This document shows, in pieces, positions 52,644 to 63,248 of a stretch of DNA of 64,000 nt (position 1 is its first letter; the number at the start of each line of letters is the position of its first letter). The position numbers were made by a program, and so were the translations under genes. This DNA comes from Pseudobdellovibrionaceae bacterium (lineage in GTDB: Bacteria > Bdellovibrionota > Bdellovibrionia > Bdellovibrionales > Bdellovibrionaceae). The notes under the pieces were generated by a model. That model searched no databases, was not told where the DNA came from, and worked only from the letters and a program-made list of their open reading frames with translations. Where the stretch lies: positions 62,001-126,000 of the forward strand of contig JAEUWH010000087.1 in the NCBI GenBank assembly GCA_016785955.1. Direction: 5' to 3'.

Positions 52644-54250
52644 ATCCATTAGGCCGGGATCAACGAAATCAAAATCTGATGCGCATGGGCCGTGAGATGT
52701 TTGATTTGCTAGTGATTGGCGGTGGTATTACGGGTGCGGGCGTGGCTCGCGATGCCAGTTCTCGGGGGATGAGGGTGGCGCAGGTCGAAGCCAATGACTT
52801 TGCCTCCGGTACTTCGTCTCGATCAAGCAAACTCATTCATGGTGGAATTCGTTACCTGGAAAATATGGAATTCAAATTGGTTTTTGAAGCTCTTTCCGAG
52901 CGAAAAACTCTTTTTGAAATTGCACCGCACTTGGTTCATCCGATGCGTTTTATGATTCCCATTTTTAAAGAGTCTCGGGTGACATTCTTTAAAATGGGTC
53001 TTGGCATGTGGTTATACGATCTTCTTTCTTTGTTTCAAGCTCCGGAAATTCATAAAAAACTGGCGGCGGAACAAACGCTATCGACTCAGAAAGAATTGAA
53101 ATCCAACAGTCTGGTCGGCTCATATATATACTACGATGCGTATATGGATGATGATCGTTTAACAATTGAAACGATTCGTTCAGCGGCTCATTTTGGCGCG
53201 GCCGTTGGTAATTATATTCGCGTCTTATCAATAGAAAAAATGCCGGATCATTACCAAGTGGATGTTGTTGACGAAGTTACGCAAACCCAGATTTCTATTC
53301 GCACTCGGCAAATTGTCAGTTGCACTGGCCCATGGACCGATATTTTTGGTTCGGGGATTGAAAAAGGATGGAAGAAAAAATTGCGTCCAACAAAAGGGAT
53401 TCATATCATTCTTCCTCGAAACAAGTTGCCCTTGCATCAAGCGATTGTGATGGGGGCCGAAAAAAGCAACCGTATTATTTTTGGTATCCCCCGGGGCGAC
53501 TATCTGATTGTCGGCACGACAGACACCGATTTTCCTGAGAATCCGAGTGGTGTTCATTCCGACAAAGCCGATATCGATTATTTGCTACAGGTTTTAAAAT
53601 CGTATTTTCCAGAGTCGTCGATTGCGGCAAGTGATATCATATCTTCGTATTCGGGTGTCCGCCCCCTGGTGAAAGATGATTCCGATACGCCCAATACCAC
53701 CAGTCGTGAGCATTTAATATTCAAAGACCAGATGGGAATCGTACATGTTACGGGCGGCAAATACACGACGTACCGGAAGATGGCCGAAGACGCCGTGCTT
53801 GAGGTGATCAAAGATCTGCCTTATGAAAAACGTTACGAATATAAAAATTCGCGAACGCATGAACCGATCAATGATTTGGTGAACGAATCAAATTATCGAG
53901 ATTTTATTTCACAGGATCGGAATATTGAAGAGACAAAATTAGCCGAACGTTATGGCCCGGAGGCTTTAAAAATTATAAAACCTTTGAAGACCTACAGCTT
54001 ATTGCAGCGAGAGGTGGCTTTTCATATCGACAATACCATGTGCTTGACGATACCAGATTTTTTCCTACGCCGTTCAGGATTGTTTCTTTACCATCGCGAT
54101 CATGGCCTCAGTAAATTCCAAGAAATCTCTAAAGTGTTTCGAGACAAGCTTAATTACTCGGAAAAACAAGTTGGCGAGGATCTAAATACCATCCACGAAG
54201 CGATTAAAAAAGAAATGGGTTGGAAGAACGCCTCGACGACGTCGAGCTAG
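52640..54250 (+). CDS. glpD: Aerobic glycerol-3-phosphate dehydrogenase
   Basis: 536 residues. The FAD-binding motif is VIGGGITGAGVARDASSRG, followed by GTSSRSSKLIHGGIRYLE, which is diagnostic of GlpD/GlpA. A C-terminal GlpD-type helical domain is present from ~390. It oxidises glycerol-3-phosphate to DHAP at the inner membrane and passes electrons to quinone. The ATG at 52640 overlaps the upstream stop as ATGA and is preferred to an in-frame start at 52604 that lies well inside the GNAT-like gene. No glpK or glpF is adjacent. Its 3' end carries a CTCGAC/GTCGAG dyad near the stop. Confidence 0.94.
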   Translation: MNPLGRDQRNQNLMRMGREMFDLLVIGGGITGAGVARDASSRGMRVAQVEANDFASGTSSRSSKLIHGGIRYLENMEFKLVFEALSERKTLFEIAPHLVHPMRFMIPIFKESRVTFFKMGLGMWLYDLLSLFQAPEIHKKLAAEQTLSTQKELKSNSLVGSYIYYDAYMDDDRLTIETIRSAAHFGAAVGNYIRVLSIEKMPDHYQVDVVDEVTQTQISIRTRQIVSCTGPWTDIFGSGIEKGWKKKLRPTKGIHIILPRNKLPLHQAIVMGAEKSNRIIFGIPRGDYLIVGTTDTDFPENPSGVHSDKADIDYLLQVLKSYFPESSIAASDIISSYSGVRPLVKDDSDTPNTTSREHLIFKDQMGIVHVTGGKYTTYRKMAEDAVLEVIKDLPYEKRYEYKNSRTHEPINDLVNESNYRDFISQDRNIEETKLAERYGPEALKIIKPLKTYSLLQREVAFHIDNTMCLTIPDFFLRRSGLFLYHRDHGLSKFQEISKVFRDKLNYSEKQVGEDLNTIHEAIKKEMGWKNASTTSS

Positions 54251-54273
54251 CTAAGCCCATTTTATCGTCGTCT

Positions 54274-55629
54274 TTAGGCAATGAACGTTTTATGAAGCCG
54301 CTTAAGTGCCTCTTCCGCCTGAGTGTCTTTCACTAAAAAGCAAAAATTGTGTTTACTGGCGCCCAGGCAAATCATGCGAACATTGATTTCGGGAATCGAT
54401 TCAAAGATCTTCTTTGCTAGGCCCGAGGTGTGAATGATGTTATTGCCGATCAGTGAAACCAGGGACAATCCGTCCTCGATGTGAACTTCCGCAATGGCTT
54501 CTAGTTTTTTGAAGAGATCTTTGTTTTGTAACGTGGTCTCGTCCAGGGTCATCGAAACAGAAATTTCAGATGTCGTGATGGCATCGACAGAAACTTTGTG
54601 ATCATTGAAAATTGTGAAGACATGAAATAAAAAACCATGTGTTTGCAGCATTTCCGGCGTGGACAATGTCACCAGAACCTGCTTTCGTCGCAGTGCCATC
54701 GCGCGGATAAGTGGTTGCAGCTCGACGTCTTTGCGAACCCATGTTCCGCCTTTGTTGGCATCAAAGCTTGAACCTACAAATACGGGGATGTTTTTGCGAA
54801 TGGCTGGCAGCAATGTGGCGGGATGAAGAACCTTGGCGCCGAAGGTTGCCAGCTCGGAGGCTTCCTTGAAGGAAATTTCGTTAATGACTTTGGCTTCTTT
54901 GACTAGGCGGGGATCCGTCGTCAAAATTCCGGTCACGTCTGTCCATATTTCCAGAATATCGGCGTTGATGCCTTCGGCCAGAATTGCGGCCGAGAAATCA
55001 CTGCCTCCGCGCCCCAGCGTGGTGGTGTGCCCATCTACAGTCGAGCCGATAAAACCTTGGGCAACACCGACATCATTTGTTTTCAATACGGCGGAAAAAA
55101 AATCAGGTGCGTGCTGATTGATCCATTCTTGGTTTGGTTTTGCCTTTCCAAATAAGTCATCGGTTTTCAAAATTTCGCGAGCATCATACAAAATAGCTCG
55201 GCGATTTTGGCTGGCCAGTTCGTTGGCCATGGCCTGGGTAAACAGGACCGAAGACATGCGCTCGCCCAGACTTTGCAGGGTATCTAAAGCTTTCAGTGAT
55301 AAGTCTTTCAGATAAAAGACACCTTTGACGATTGATTCCAGTTCCTGAAATAAATTGGTCAGAGCGGTATGGCCTTTGGTTTCAAGTTTTAGCTCGTCCG
55401 CAATGACGAGGTGACGTTTGCGGATGTCTGCAATAAGGCTTTCCAGTTGTGGCCATTCGTAGCTAAGCGCTTTGTGGCCCAGGGCTATTAGAAGATTAGT
55501 CGTGCCTGATGTCGCCGACACGACAACGAGACTGGCATTTTGGCTGAGGCTGACTTGAGCACTGCGTTTCATACATTGAGCATCGCCCATAGAAGTACCG
55601 CCAAATTTAGAGACTACAATTTTTTTCAT
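54274..55629 (-). CDS. lysC: Aspartate kinase (monofunctional, ACT-regulated)
   Basis: 451 residues from the ATG at 55629, chosen because GGAG lies 8 nt upstream; an in-frame start at 55644 has none. The kinase domain starts with KFGGTSMGDA and has the LGRGGSDFSA motif. The last ~150 residues form two ACT domains for feedback control. The length and the missing dehydrogenase domain make it the monofunctional type. It makes aspartyl phosphate for lysine, threonine and methionine synthesis. It stands alone, convergent with glpD and divergent from mreB. Confidence 0.92.
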   Translation of the reverse strand: MKKIVVSKFGGTSMGDAQCMKRSAQVSLSQNASLVVVSATSGTTNLLIALGHKALSYEWPQLESLIADIRKRHLVIADELKLETKGHTALTNLFQELESIVKGVFYLKDLSLKALDTLQSLGERMSSVLFTQAMANELASQNRRAILYDAREILKTDDLFGKAKPNQEWINQHAPDFFSAVLKTNDVGVAQGFIGSTVDGHTTTLGRGGSDFSAAILAEGINADILEIWTDVTGILTTDPRLVKEAKVINEISFKEASELATFGAKVLHPATLLPAIRKNIPVFVGSSFDANKGGTWVRKDVELQPLIRAMALRRKQVLVTLSTPEMLQTHGFLFHVFTIFNDHKVSVDAITTSEISVSMTLDETTLQNKDLFKKLEAIAEVHIEDGLSLVSLIGNNIIHTSGLAKKIFESIPEINVRMICLGASKHNFCFLVKDTQAEEALKRLHKTFIA

Positions 55630-55750
55630 AAAATTCTCCAGCAAGGTCTGTTTATAACGAATTTTTTTTGGGACGTGAATTTCCGAGTCAAATGATGCTA
55701 AGCGTTTTTTTCATGATCAAGTGACAAACTAAATTGCATAAATATCTGCA

Positions 55751-55779
55751 TTGACTCTTGTTTTGTCGAAACCTACACT
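55751..55779 (+). promoter_or_regulatory. Sigma-70-like promoter of mreB
   Basis: TTGACT at 55751-55756 and TACACT at 55774-55779 are separated by exactly 17 nt. The mreB start lies about 70 nt downstream, leaving a leader of roughly 60-65 nt. It is the best-matched promoter I see in the window. Confidence 0.65.
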
Positions 55780-55838
55780 CTTTATATTACGTCAAAAAAT
55801 TTGGCCCTTTTCGCCAATTTGACTCAACATAATTTTAG

Positions 55839-56900
<1,062 letters not shown>

Positions 56901-56915
56901 TCGAGAGGAAAACCA

Positions 56916-57401
56916 GTGGTGGATCTGTCGACACGAACGCGGCCGGATCATAACCTGAAAAATGATCCCGTAGACATCAAGTCTCTGGTTCGTCCTTTGT
57001 CGTTGTTCTTTTTTTTTTCGTTGATGAACGAAACTAAATCGATCCACTTTACGATTAAAACCATCGAGAAATTAAAAAAGCTAAAGCCAGGTTCAGATTT
57101 GAATGGGATGATGATCAAATTTGCCACCGAGTTATTTTTAAAAAATGAAAATACTGAAGTTTACATCACGAAAAATGTAGGTGAGTTTTGGGTTTTACCG
57201 CGCGATCTGGAGCTGGGTCCGTGGAAAGAGTTCCATAAAAAGATTTCTAAAAAAGAATTGGTGTCGTTACTGTGGGGATTAGTTATTAAAATTCCTGAAA
57301 CCGAAATTTTAAAAGCTCTTGATGTTTCCCAAGGGACGCATCGATTTCGAGTTGCCAGTGCGTTGAAAAAATTGGGATCAAATACCTTTTTACTTAAATA
57401 A
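56916..57401 (+). CDS. Putative sigma-region-4-like DNA-binding protein
   Basis: 161 residues from a GTG with AGAGG seven nt upstream. I recognise no full family. The C-terminal ~45 residues (ELVSLLWGLVIKIPETEILKALDVSQGTHRFRVASALKKLG region) resemble the helix-turn-helix of sigma-70 region 4, with EILKALDVSQGTHRFRVASAL in place of the usual EIAxxLGVSxGTVKSRLxRAL. No sigma region 2 is evident. It sits between mreB and a single-TM protein that looks like an anti-sigma factor (12 nt gap), which supports a sigma/anti-sigma reading but does not prove it. Confidence 0.5.
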   Translation: MVDLSTRTRPDHNLKNDPVDIKSLVRPLSLFFFFSLMNETKSIHFTIKTIEKLKKLKPGSDLNGMMIKFATELFLKNENTEVYITKNVGEFWVLPRDLELGPWKEFHKKISKKELVSLLWGLVIKIPETEILKALDVSQGTHRFRVASALKKLGSNTFLLK

Positions 57402-57413
57402 CGGGATAATCGA

Positions 57414-58397
57414 GTGGAGTTTATTAAACTTAAAAAACATAAAAGCCGAGAGATAAGCGATTTTGTCGCTAGCCATCTGCTTTTTGAATATGCTCGTAAT
57501 ACTTTAGATCCCGAACGCAAGAAGGCTGTCGAGAAGGTTTTGGAAACGACGCCCGAGATTCAGAATGAATTTATCCGTTTGATCAATGGAATGCAGTATT
57601 GTGAAAAACTGAGTGAAACATTAGTGAATGATATGGCCATTAAACAAATTGAACTGCAATCGTCTCAGGTCAATTTTATTGTGAATCGTTTACGGTGGCA
57701 TCAATGGCCACTCGGTTTTAAATGGCTTATTGAGGCGGGTATCGTGACATTGATGTTAGTATTGGTTTTGAATGTTTTGCCACTCAATAGAATAATTCAC
57801 TTAGGTGATGGAGTTGATAGTCAAAATATTATTGCGGAAGTCGATCGAAAAAAGAGAGATTTAGGTGCGGATGGCCCGATGGCCAACGAAGAAAAACCAG
57901 ACTTTGCTGACGAGGAGCCAAGAAAACCCGAAACTACAGTAGCCACGCACTCGGCTCCTGTTGCAGAGACAAAACCAAAAGATGAGCCTAAAAAGCCGAT
58001 GGCTTCGCAGGTCAAGACAGCTGCGACCTCGACGTCAGCCGCTTCATCAGCGGTGTTGCCGGAAAAATCGGCTCAAGCTAAAACTACGGGGCAGATTTTT
58101 CGGGGGCAGTTTTTGGTTACGAATGCGGAAATGGTATCGCCTAAAATTAAGGATAAGATCAAAGAGCTTGGGGGGCAAAAAGCAGGGGGGGTAGAAATTG
58201 GTTGGTTGAAAACTCCCAACGTCTATTATTTCCATTTTACAATTCCAGAAGCGAAGTTAGGCGAACTCGAGGTTTTATTGAAAGAATATTCCGCGGGTAG
58301 ACTATTAAAAGAGACTCATCCTCGTGTAATGCCTGATGGAATTATTCGTCTTCTTTTTACAGTTGAAGAAAATCCGGAGCCTAAGGGTTCTCCCTAG
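57414..58397 (+). CDS. Single-TM protein, putative anti-sigma-like
   Basis: 327 residues from GTG. Residues 1-100 are cytoplasmic and helical, with a layout like anti-sigma N-domains but without the HxxxCxxC zinc motif. A TM helix (~103-122) follows, then a long low-complexity linker rich in Pro, Lys, Ala and Glu (~150-225), then a ~100-residue domain (GQIFRGQFLVTNAEMVSPKI... to the end) outside the membrane. This architecture and the upstream sigma-like gene suggest a transmembrane signal relay. No known C-terminal family is recognised by eye. Confidence 0.55.
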   Translation: MEFIKLKKHKSREISDFVASHLLFEYARNTLDPERKKAVEKVLETTPEIQNEFIRLINGMQYCEKLSETLVNDMAIKQIELQSSQVNFIVNRLRWHQWPLGFKWLIEAGIVTLMLVLVLNVLPLNRIIHLGDGVDSQNIIAEVDRKKRDLGADGPMANEEKPDFADEEPRKPETTVATHSAPVAETKPKDEPKKPMASQVKTAATSTSAASSAVLPEKSAQAKTTGQIFRGQFLVTNAEMVSPKIKDKIKELGGQKAGGVEIGWLKTPNVYYFHFTIPEAKLGELEVLLKEYSAGRLLKETHPRVMPDGIIRLLFTVEENPEPKGSP

Positions 58398-58399
58398 AC

Positions 58400-58445
58400 G
58401 GGTTGGTAAGGGCAGTTGGTAAGGACAGGGCAGTTGGTAAGGACA
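58400..58445 (+). repeat. Tandem repeat carrying the ribosome-binding site of the kinase gene
   Basis: Three imperfect ~18-bp units: GGGTTGGTAAG (short), then GGCAGTTGGTAAGGACA and GGGCAGTTGGTAAGGACA. The last copy's AAGGA lies 7 nt before the ATG of the following histidine kinase, so the repeat unit itself contains a Shine-Dalgarno. Copies of the core also occur at 30559 and 40213. Confidence 0.75.
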
Positions 58446-58449
58446 CTAG

Positions 58450-60384
58450 ATGAGGAAGATAATTTTAAAACGTAAAAAGCCTAAACGTTCGATAAGAACA
58501 ATCATTATTTTTTGGTTTTTGCTATTGTCTTTGCTGCCATTAATGTTTGTTGCGTACTATTCATCTATTAAGTACGAACAAGCCATTGATAAAGAGTTAC
58601 TACAGCGACTATCTGTCAACGCTCGTGAAATTGAAGTCATCGTCGCCGATTTTAAATCAGGACTTCAAGCTCGCCGAGATCGGTACCTGAAAGATCCTTA
58701 TTTGGTGTATAGTTTGTCTATCGGTGACAGTCAAAGTCTGAGCCAGCTTGGTCAGGAGTATATTCTTCAAGAGTCTTCATCGGAACTGGTTTTTTTTAAT
58801 CGTGAGGCTCGGCAAATTGCAAAAATTGTAAAAAACGATAAGAACGAAGTCGTGTCTTTGTCAAATCGAGACGAGGCCACGTTTTTGTCAGAAAAATATA
58901 TTGCGGCATTAAAATCCAGCAAAGATATACCAATTCTAGAGTATGGCAGTGATCGGATTATACTGACATTACTTTCGCGGGTACAAAACCAGGGCCGGAA
59001 AACAATCGGCTATTTGCAACAAAAAATTTATCTCGATTCGACATTTATTGGCCGATTGAAAAATCGTTTAAAGCTGGAGTTTGTTTTAGGTAAGGAAGAC
59101 AGTACAATTATTTTGTCTAGTTTCAAATCGACACAAAATATAAGTATTTTTAACAAAATTCAGTCTGTGGCATATTCAAAAGAACCAATCGTAGAAGTTC
59201 CAATTAAAAATATTCCGTATGGATTCTATGTTTCGTTCATGGATTGGGGACATTCACGATTTTTATTGTCATTGGGAGTGTCGAAATCAGATTCTCAAGC
59301 TGTTTTAAAAAATATTAATCTAGCGTATTTTAGTGTTGTTGGTGTGGTCATTATATTTTTGATAATTACGGTCATTATTACCAGTAAATGGATTTTGGCT
59401 CCGTTAAATAATTTGGTTGAAGCGTTGCAGTCATTTGAAACTCAGGAACAGGCTGTCACGATTCCAGTCAAGAGTGATACTGAAATTGGTATTCTGACAG
59501 GAAGTTTCAACCAGATGAGTATTAATATTTCTCAAGCCCGGAATGATTTAAAGAAAAAGGTGCAAGAGCTTGAGGAGGCCAATAAAGAATTGAAAGAGAC
59601 GCAAAAAAAACTGGTTCATTCAGCAAAAATGATATCTTTGGGTGAACTGGTCGCTGGGGTTGCCCACGAATTAAATAATCCGATTAGTTTTATATATAGC
59701 AACATGAGTTATTTGCGGGATTATTCCAGCAAATTGATCGATTTAGTTCGCACGAGCAGTCAGGACATGGAGGCTTTAGAAAAGAAAAAAATAGACTACG
59801 AGTTTGACTATATCGTGACGGACCTTCCCAAATTAATTTCTTCATGTGAAGAGGGGGCTCGACGTACGCGTGATATCGTTCTTGGCCTCAGAAATTTTTC
59901 ACGTATTGATGAGTCTCAGATAAAAGAAGTGGATCTACGTGAAACGATTGATACCACCCTGAATTTGCTGCAGGGGGAGTTAAAAAACAAAATTGAAGTT
60001 AAAAAAGACTATGAGCCTATTCCAAATATTAAATGTTTTGCGAGTCAAATTAGCCAAGTATTCGTAAATTTGTTGTCCAACGCAATTCAGGCTATTGCTG
60101 GTAGTGGAACGATTTGGATTCATACGAGTTTGATTAGGGAAAAAGAAAATTGGGTCCAGATTTCGATTCAAGACAGTGGCAGTGGAATTCCAGCAGAAAA
60201 TTTAGACAAAATCTTTGATCCTTTTTTCACTACAAAGGGTGTTGGGCAAGGCACTGGACTGGGCTTAAGTATCACTTATGGCATAGTTCAAAAACATGGT
60301 GGAGATATTCAAGTTAAGTCGCAGGTGAATGTCGGTACCGAGTTTATAATTCAACTGCCTATCGAGCCACGACTAGGTAAATAG
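58450..60384 (+). CDS. CACHE-HAMP sensor histidine kinase
   Basis: 644 residues. TM1 (~18-38), an extracytoplasmic CACHE-like sensor (~45-285), TM2 (~290-313), HAMP (~314-367), a coiled coil (~365-392), HisKA with His406 in [11 protein letters not shown], and HATPase_c (~510-640) with DSGSGIP and GQGTGLGLS. All catalytic motifs are intact. It lies 52 nt after the anti-sigma-like gene and its ribosome-binding site is in a tandem repeat. No response regulator is nearby, so it is an orphan or phosphorelay kinase at the end of the mreB gene cluster. Confidence 0.88.
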   Translation: MRKIILKRKKPKRSIRTIIIFWFLLLSLLPLMFVAYYSSIKYEQAIDKELLQRLSVNAREIEVIVADFKSGLQARRDRYLKDPYLVYSLSIGDSQSLSQLGQEYILQESSSELVFFNREARQIAKIVKNDKNEVVSLSNRDEATFLSEKYIAALKSSKDIPILEYGSDRIILTLLSRVQNQGRKTIGYLQQKIYLDSTFIGRLKNRLKLEFVLGKEDSTIILSSFKSTQNISIFNKIQSVAYSKEPIVEVPIKNIPYGFYVSFMDWGHSRFLLSLGVSKSDSQAVLKNINLAYFSVVGVVIIFLIITVIITSKWILAPLNNLVEALQSFETQEQAVTIPVKSDTEIGILTGSFNQMSINISQARNDLKKKVQELEEANKELKETQKKLVHSAKMISLGELVAGVAHELNNPISFIYSNMSYLRDYSSKLIDLVRTSSQDMEALEKKKIDYEFDYIVTDLPKLISSCEEGARRTRDIVLGLRNFSRIDESQIKEVDLRETIDTTLNLLQGELKNKIEVKKDYEPIPNIKCFASQISQVFVNLLSNAIQAIAGSGTIWIHTSLIREKENWVQISIQDSGSGIPAENLDKIFDPFFTTKGVGQGTGLGLSITYGIVQKHGGDIQVKSQVNVGTEFIIQLPIEPRLGK

Positions 60385-60537
60385 CTGTTTCCAGGCCTTA
60401 ATTTTCTCAATTTAAAACCGAATATGCGGGATACGAACGGTGTTCATATTGAACGACAGTCTCGTATTGAGAAAACAGTTTCAAATATTTAGAAATTTGC
60501 AAATGAAGGCATATTTTTGTGTTAAACTAGAGGTCAA

Positions 60538-61161
60538 ATGAAAGTGCATAAAAAGAAAGAAGATAACAAAAATGCATTTCTTATAGGAATCTTTTTTTTG
60601 ATTTCATCAGTATTTTTCGGAGTCTATGTTTCTTCTGAAGATCATTTAAGTATCAAGGAAGGCCAAACAGATTTTTCCTCTATAACACAATCAAATCAAT
60701 TGGATCAGATTAACGATCATTTAAAAACTACGAACGACAAGATGGAACTTCAAAAATTGAAAGCCCTAGTGGCTAATTTGAAAGTGGAACACGAGCTGAC
60801 CAAATCAGAAAATCTCAAGAGCCAATATGAGGCAAAAGAGCCGATTATTAATTTTGATGAAGACCCACGTGAACGCCGCTTGGCCGAAGATCTTGGGCGC
60901 ACTAATCAACTTAAAAAGGTACCTTTGGATCCTCGGTCTCAGGTGTATAATTCAGTTTTAGAAGATCGGCAGGCGCACAAGCGGCAGGAAGAAGAGCGAC
61001 GAAGGCAGGCACAAAAATTTGTTGCTGACGCTCGTAAAGATGGATGGGTTGTTCGGCTCGACGACAAACACCAAATTAAATCATATAGACGTATCGACTC
61101 CAGCGAAGAGGTGGATCCCGAAAATATTGATTACCGTGGTTTTAGTGTTGTTCCTAAATAA
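60538..61161 (+). CDS. Membrane-anchored coiled-coil protein, unknown
   Basis: 207 residues. A basic N-terminus precedes one TM helix (~14-32), so the bulk is probably periplasmic. Residues ~50-105 and ~140-165 are charged and helical, likely coiled coil (EDRQAHKRQEEERRRQAQKF). The C-terminus ends in a tyrosine/proline-rich tail. I recognise no family. The gene stands alone: 153 nt of AT-rich DNA precede it and a strong terminator follows. Confidence 0.68.
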   Translation: MKVHKKKEDNKNAFLIGIFFLISSVFFGVYVSSEDHLSIKEGQTDFSSITQSNQLDQINDHLKTTNDKMELQKLKALVANLKVEHELTKSENLKSQYEAKEPIINFDEDPRERRLAEDLGRTNQLKKVPLDPRSQVYNSVLEDRQAHKRQEEERRRQAQKFVADARKDGWVVRLDDKHQIKSYRRIDSSEEVDPENIDYRGFSVVPK

Positions 61162-61202
61162 TTTCTTGTTAAAAAGCCAAGACTTTAAGTCTGTAAGACC
61201 TT

Positions 61203-61233
61203 AAAAGACGTTTCATTAAACGAAACGTCTTTT
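61203..61233. terminator. Strong 12-bp terminator hairpin
   Basis: AAAAGACGTTTC and GAAACGTCTTTT pair perfectly around ATTAAAC. The stem's 3' arm ends in TTTT. It closes the transcript of the 207-residue protein gene. The rest of the gap to 61364 has no recognisable gene. Confidence 0.82.
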
Positions 61234-61363
61234 GTAACACTTTGATTTATTGTCTATTTACGCGAATCGTTAGCTAATGAGTCAACCCTTCGGTTGTCAT
61301 CATCCAACAATCACTATAAACTTGTGGTGATATTGTTCATTTTATCCATCATGGGAGCAAAGT

Positions 61364-61957
61364 ATGAAATTGAATGTTCTATTGTTGTTAGCGATCAGTT
61401 TTTTTATCACGCAATGTGGGCCAAAGGCTTTTGTGAAAGGCAAATACGATGACGTTGAGAAAGAAAATTTGCTAAATGACCAATGGTCAGAAACAGATAT
61501 GCAAAATGCGGTAAAAGATTTGGTTGCGAGTGCTGTGTCTCACCCTTCGATTGCAAATGCAAAGACGCCTCCGGTAGTTATGGTCACTCAATTACAAAAT
61601 AAGACCAGTGAGCACATTGATACTCAAAGCATAATGGACATGTTGCGAGTTGAGTTAATGAATTCTGGTCGAGTGGAATTTATAGATAAAGAAGCGCGTG
61701 AAGACATCAAAGACGAATACAACTACCAAAACTCAGGAATGGTTTCGGATGAAACGAAAAAGGGGCCGGGCGGCCAAACAGGTGCGGATTTTATACTGAA
61801 TGGTCGTATGGATTCTATTGTTCAAGAAGTTGGTAAAGATAAAACAGTTTATTATAAAATGACTTTGAATTTGACTAACTTGAAAACATCGAAAATTGTA
61901 TGGTCAAACTATAAACAAATGCGAAAACAATTTAAAAAGAAATCTGTTGGGTTGTAA
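61364..61957 (+). CDS. LpoB-like lipoprotein (penicillin-binding-protein activator family)
   Basis: 197 residues. The lipobox ITQC gives lipidated Cys18. The mature part follows the LpoB/CsgG-like fold: PPVVMVTQLQNKTSEHIDT (strand and NxTxEHID motif), MLRVELMNSGRVEFID, and GADFILNGRMDSI. E. coli LpoB is an outer-membrane lipoprotein that stimulates PBP1b; family membership is clear here but the PBP target is unknown. GGGAGC precedes the ATG. It is followed 32 nt later by a COG3014-type lipoprotein, and the pair probably acts together. Confidence 0.85.
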   Translation: MKLNVLLLLAISFFITQCGPKAFVKGKYDDVEKENLLNDQWSETDMQNAVKDLVASAVSHPSIANAKTPPVVMVTQLQNKTSEHIDTQSIMDMLRVELMNSGRVEFIDKEAREDIKDEYNYQNSGMVSDETKKGPGGQTGADFILNGRMDSIVQEVGKDKTVYYKMTLNLTNLKTSKIVWSNYKQMRKQFKKKSVGL

Positions 61958-61989
61958 CCCTTATTGTTTTATTTTTGGCAATCAACTAT

Positions 61990-63246
61990 ATGAAACCTAT
62001 TCGAATGATTTTGAAATTTTCAGTCATAGTTGGTTGTCTGCTTACGGGCAGTTGTGCCACTTATCAGAGTAAAGTCTTTAAGTCCCGTGAACTGGTCGAG
62101 TCGGGGCAAATTTCTGAAGCCGTTAAAAATCTTAAAACTTTTGCTGATCAGCCAGGCGATGACCAGCTGATTTATGTGCTCGACTATGCGACGTTGCTGC
62201 AATACTCCGGTGATTTGACGGAAAGTAATCAGTATTTTTTCAAAGCCTTGAAACTAATTGATCAGTTTGACTATCAATCTATTAGTCGTGTAACGGGGTC
62301 ATTACTTTTTAATGAAGAAATGGTTCAATATAAGGGTGACACGTTCGAGAAGATATTTGTGAATGCCTATTTAGCGCTTAATTTTTTAGAACTCAATGAC
62401 TTGGACTCGGCTTTGGTGGAATCACGTCGAATCAATCAAAAATATCAAGTGTATCGACAAGAAGAAAAAAAGAATTTTGAGATGAATTCTTTTGCCAGTT
62501 ATTTATCGGCGATGATTTGGGAGGCTGATAAAAAATATGATGATGCTTATTTGGCGTTTCTTGAAGCGTATAAGATAGATTCTAATGTAGGGCAGATTCA
62601 CGAAGATCTGATTCGTACGGCTCGTAAAGCGCAGAGAATGGATGAGTACAAGAAATGGAAAAGCCAATTCCCACAAGTGAAAGAGGATCCGCGTTGGTAT
62701 GATTCGTCTTTAGCAGATGTAATCATTATTTTTCAAAATGGTTGGGGTGCGCGAAAGGATTTCAATCCACAGAGTCCTCGGTTTCCAATTCTAAAATCAG
62801 TTTATTCGGAAAGTCGCAATGCCCGTATTAGCATCGAGCCCCTAGGTAAAAATGGAACACCTTATCTAGATCAAACGGCGTTTGTATACAGTGTTGACGA
62901 TGCCTCCATACGAACATTAGTTGAAGATCAGGGGTCGCTAGTTGCCCGTCGCTTAACTGGTGTCGTTGCGAAAGAGGTCGCGGCTGATCAGATTCGCCAA
63001 AAAAACGAATTACTTGGATTGGTGGCACAAATTGCTATGCATGCTTCTGATCGTGCGGATTTGCGTCAGTGGTCATTTCTTCCCAGGGAATTTCAAATGG
63101 CCCGTATTCGCGTAAAGCCAGGTAAATACAATTTAAGATTAACGACACAAAATCGTTATTCAGAAACCGCAGCTGGTGGTTTGTCTGAAAAAGAATTTGA
63201 AATCAAAGCGGGCAAAACACGATTTTTTAATTGGCGTCGATTTTAG
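61990..63246 (+). CDS. COG3014-type TPR lipoprotein
   Basis: 418 residues from the ATG at 61990, which puts the lipobox LTGSC (Cys22) at the right distance; a TTG at 61975 is possible but not needed. The N-terminal half is helical with TPR-like repeats (~35-210); the C-terminal half is a beta-rich domain (~225-418) with the family-typical GTPYLDQTAFVYSVDDASIRTLVEDQGSLVARRL region. COG3014 proteins are uncharacterised and often encoded beside LpoB-like genes. Its stop is 2 nt from that of the convergent barrel-like gene. Confidence 0.78.
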   Translation: MKPIRMILKFSVIVGCLLTGSCATYQSKVFKSRELVESGQISEAVKNLKTFADQPGDDQLIYVLDYATLLQYSGDLTESNQYFFKALKLIDQFDYQSISRVTGSLLFNEEMVQYKGDTFEKIFVNAYLALNFLELNDLDSALVESRRINQKYQVYRQEEKKNFEMNSFASYLSAMIWEADKKYDDAYLAFLEAYKIDSNVGQIHEDLIRTARKAQRMDEYKKWKSQFPQVKEDPRWYDSSLADVIIIFQNGWGARKDFNPQSPRFPILKSVYSESRNARISIEPLGKNGTPYLDQTAFVYSVDDASIRTLVEDQGSLVARRLTGVVAKEVAADQIRQKNELLGLVAQIAMHASDRADLRQWSFLPREFQMARIRVKPGKYNLRLTTQNRYSETAAGGLSEKEFEIKAGKTRFFNWRRF

Positions 63247-63248
63247 TA

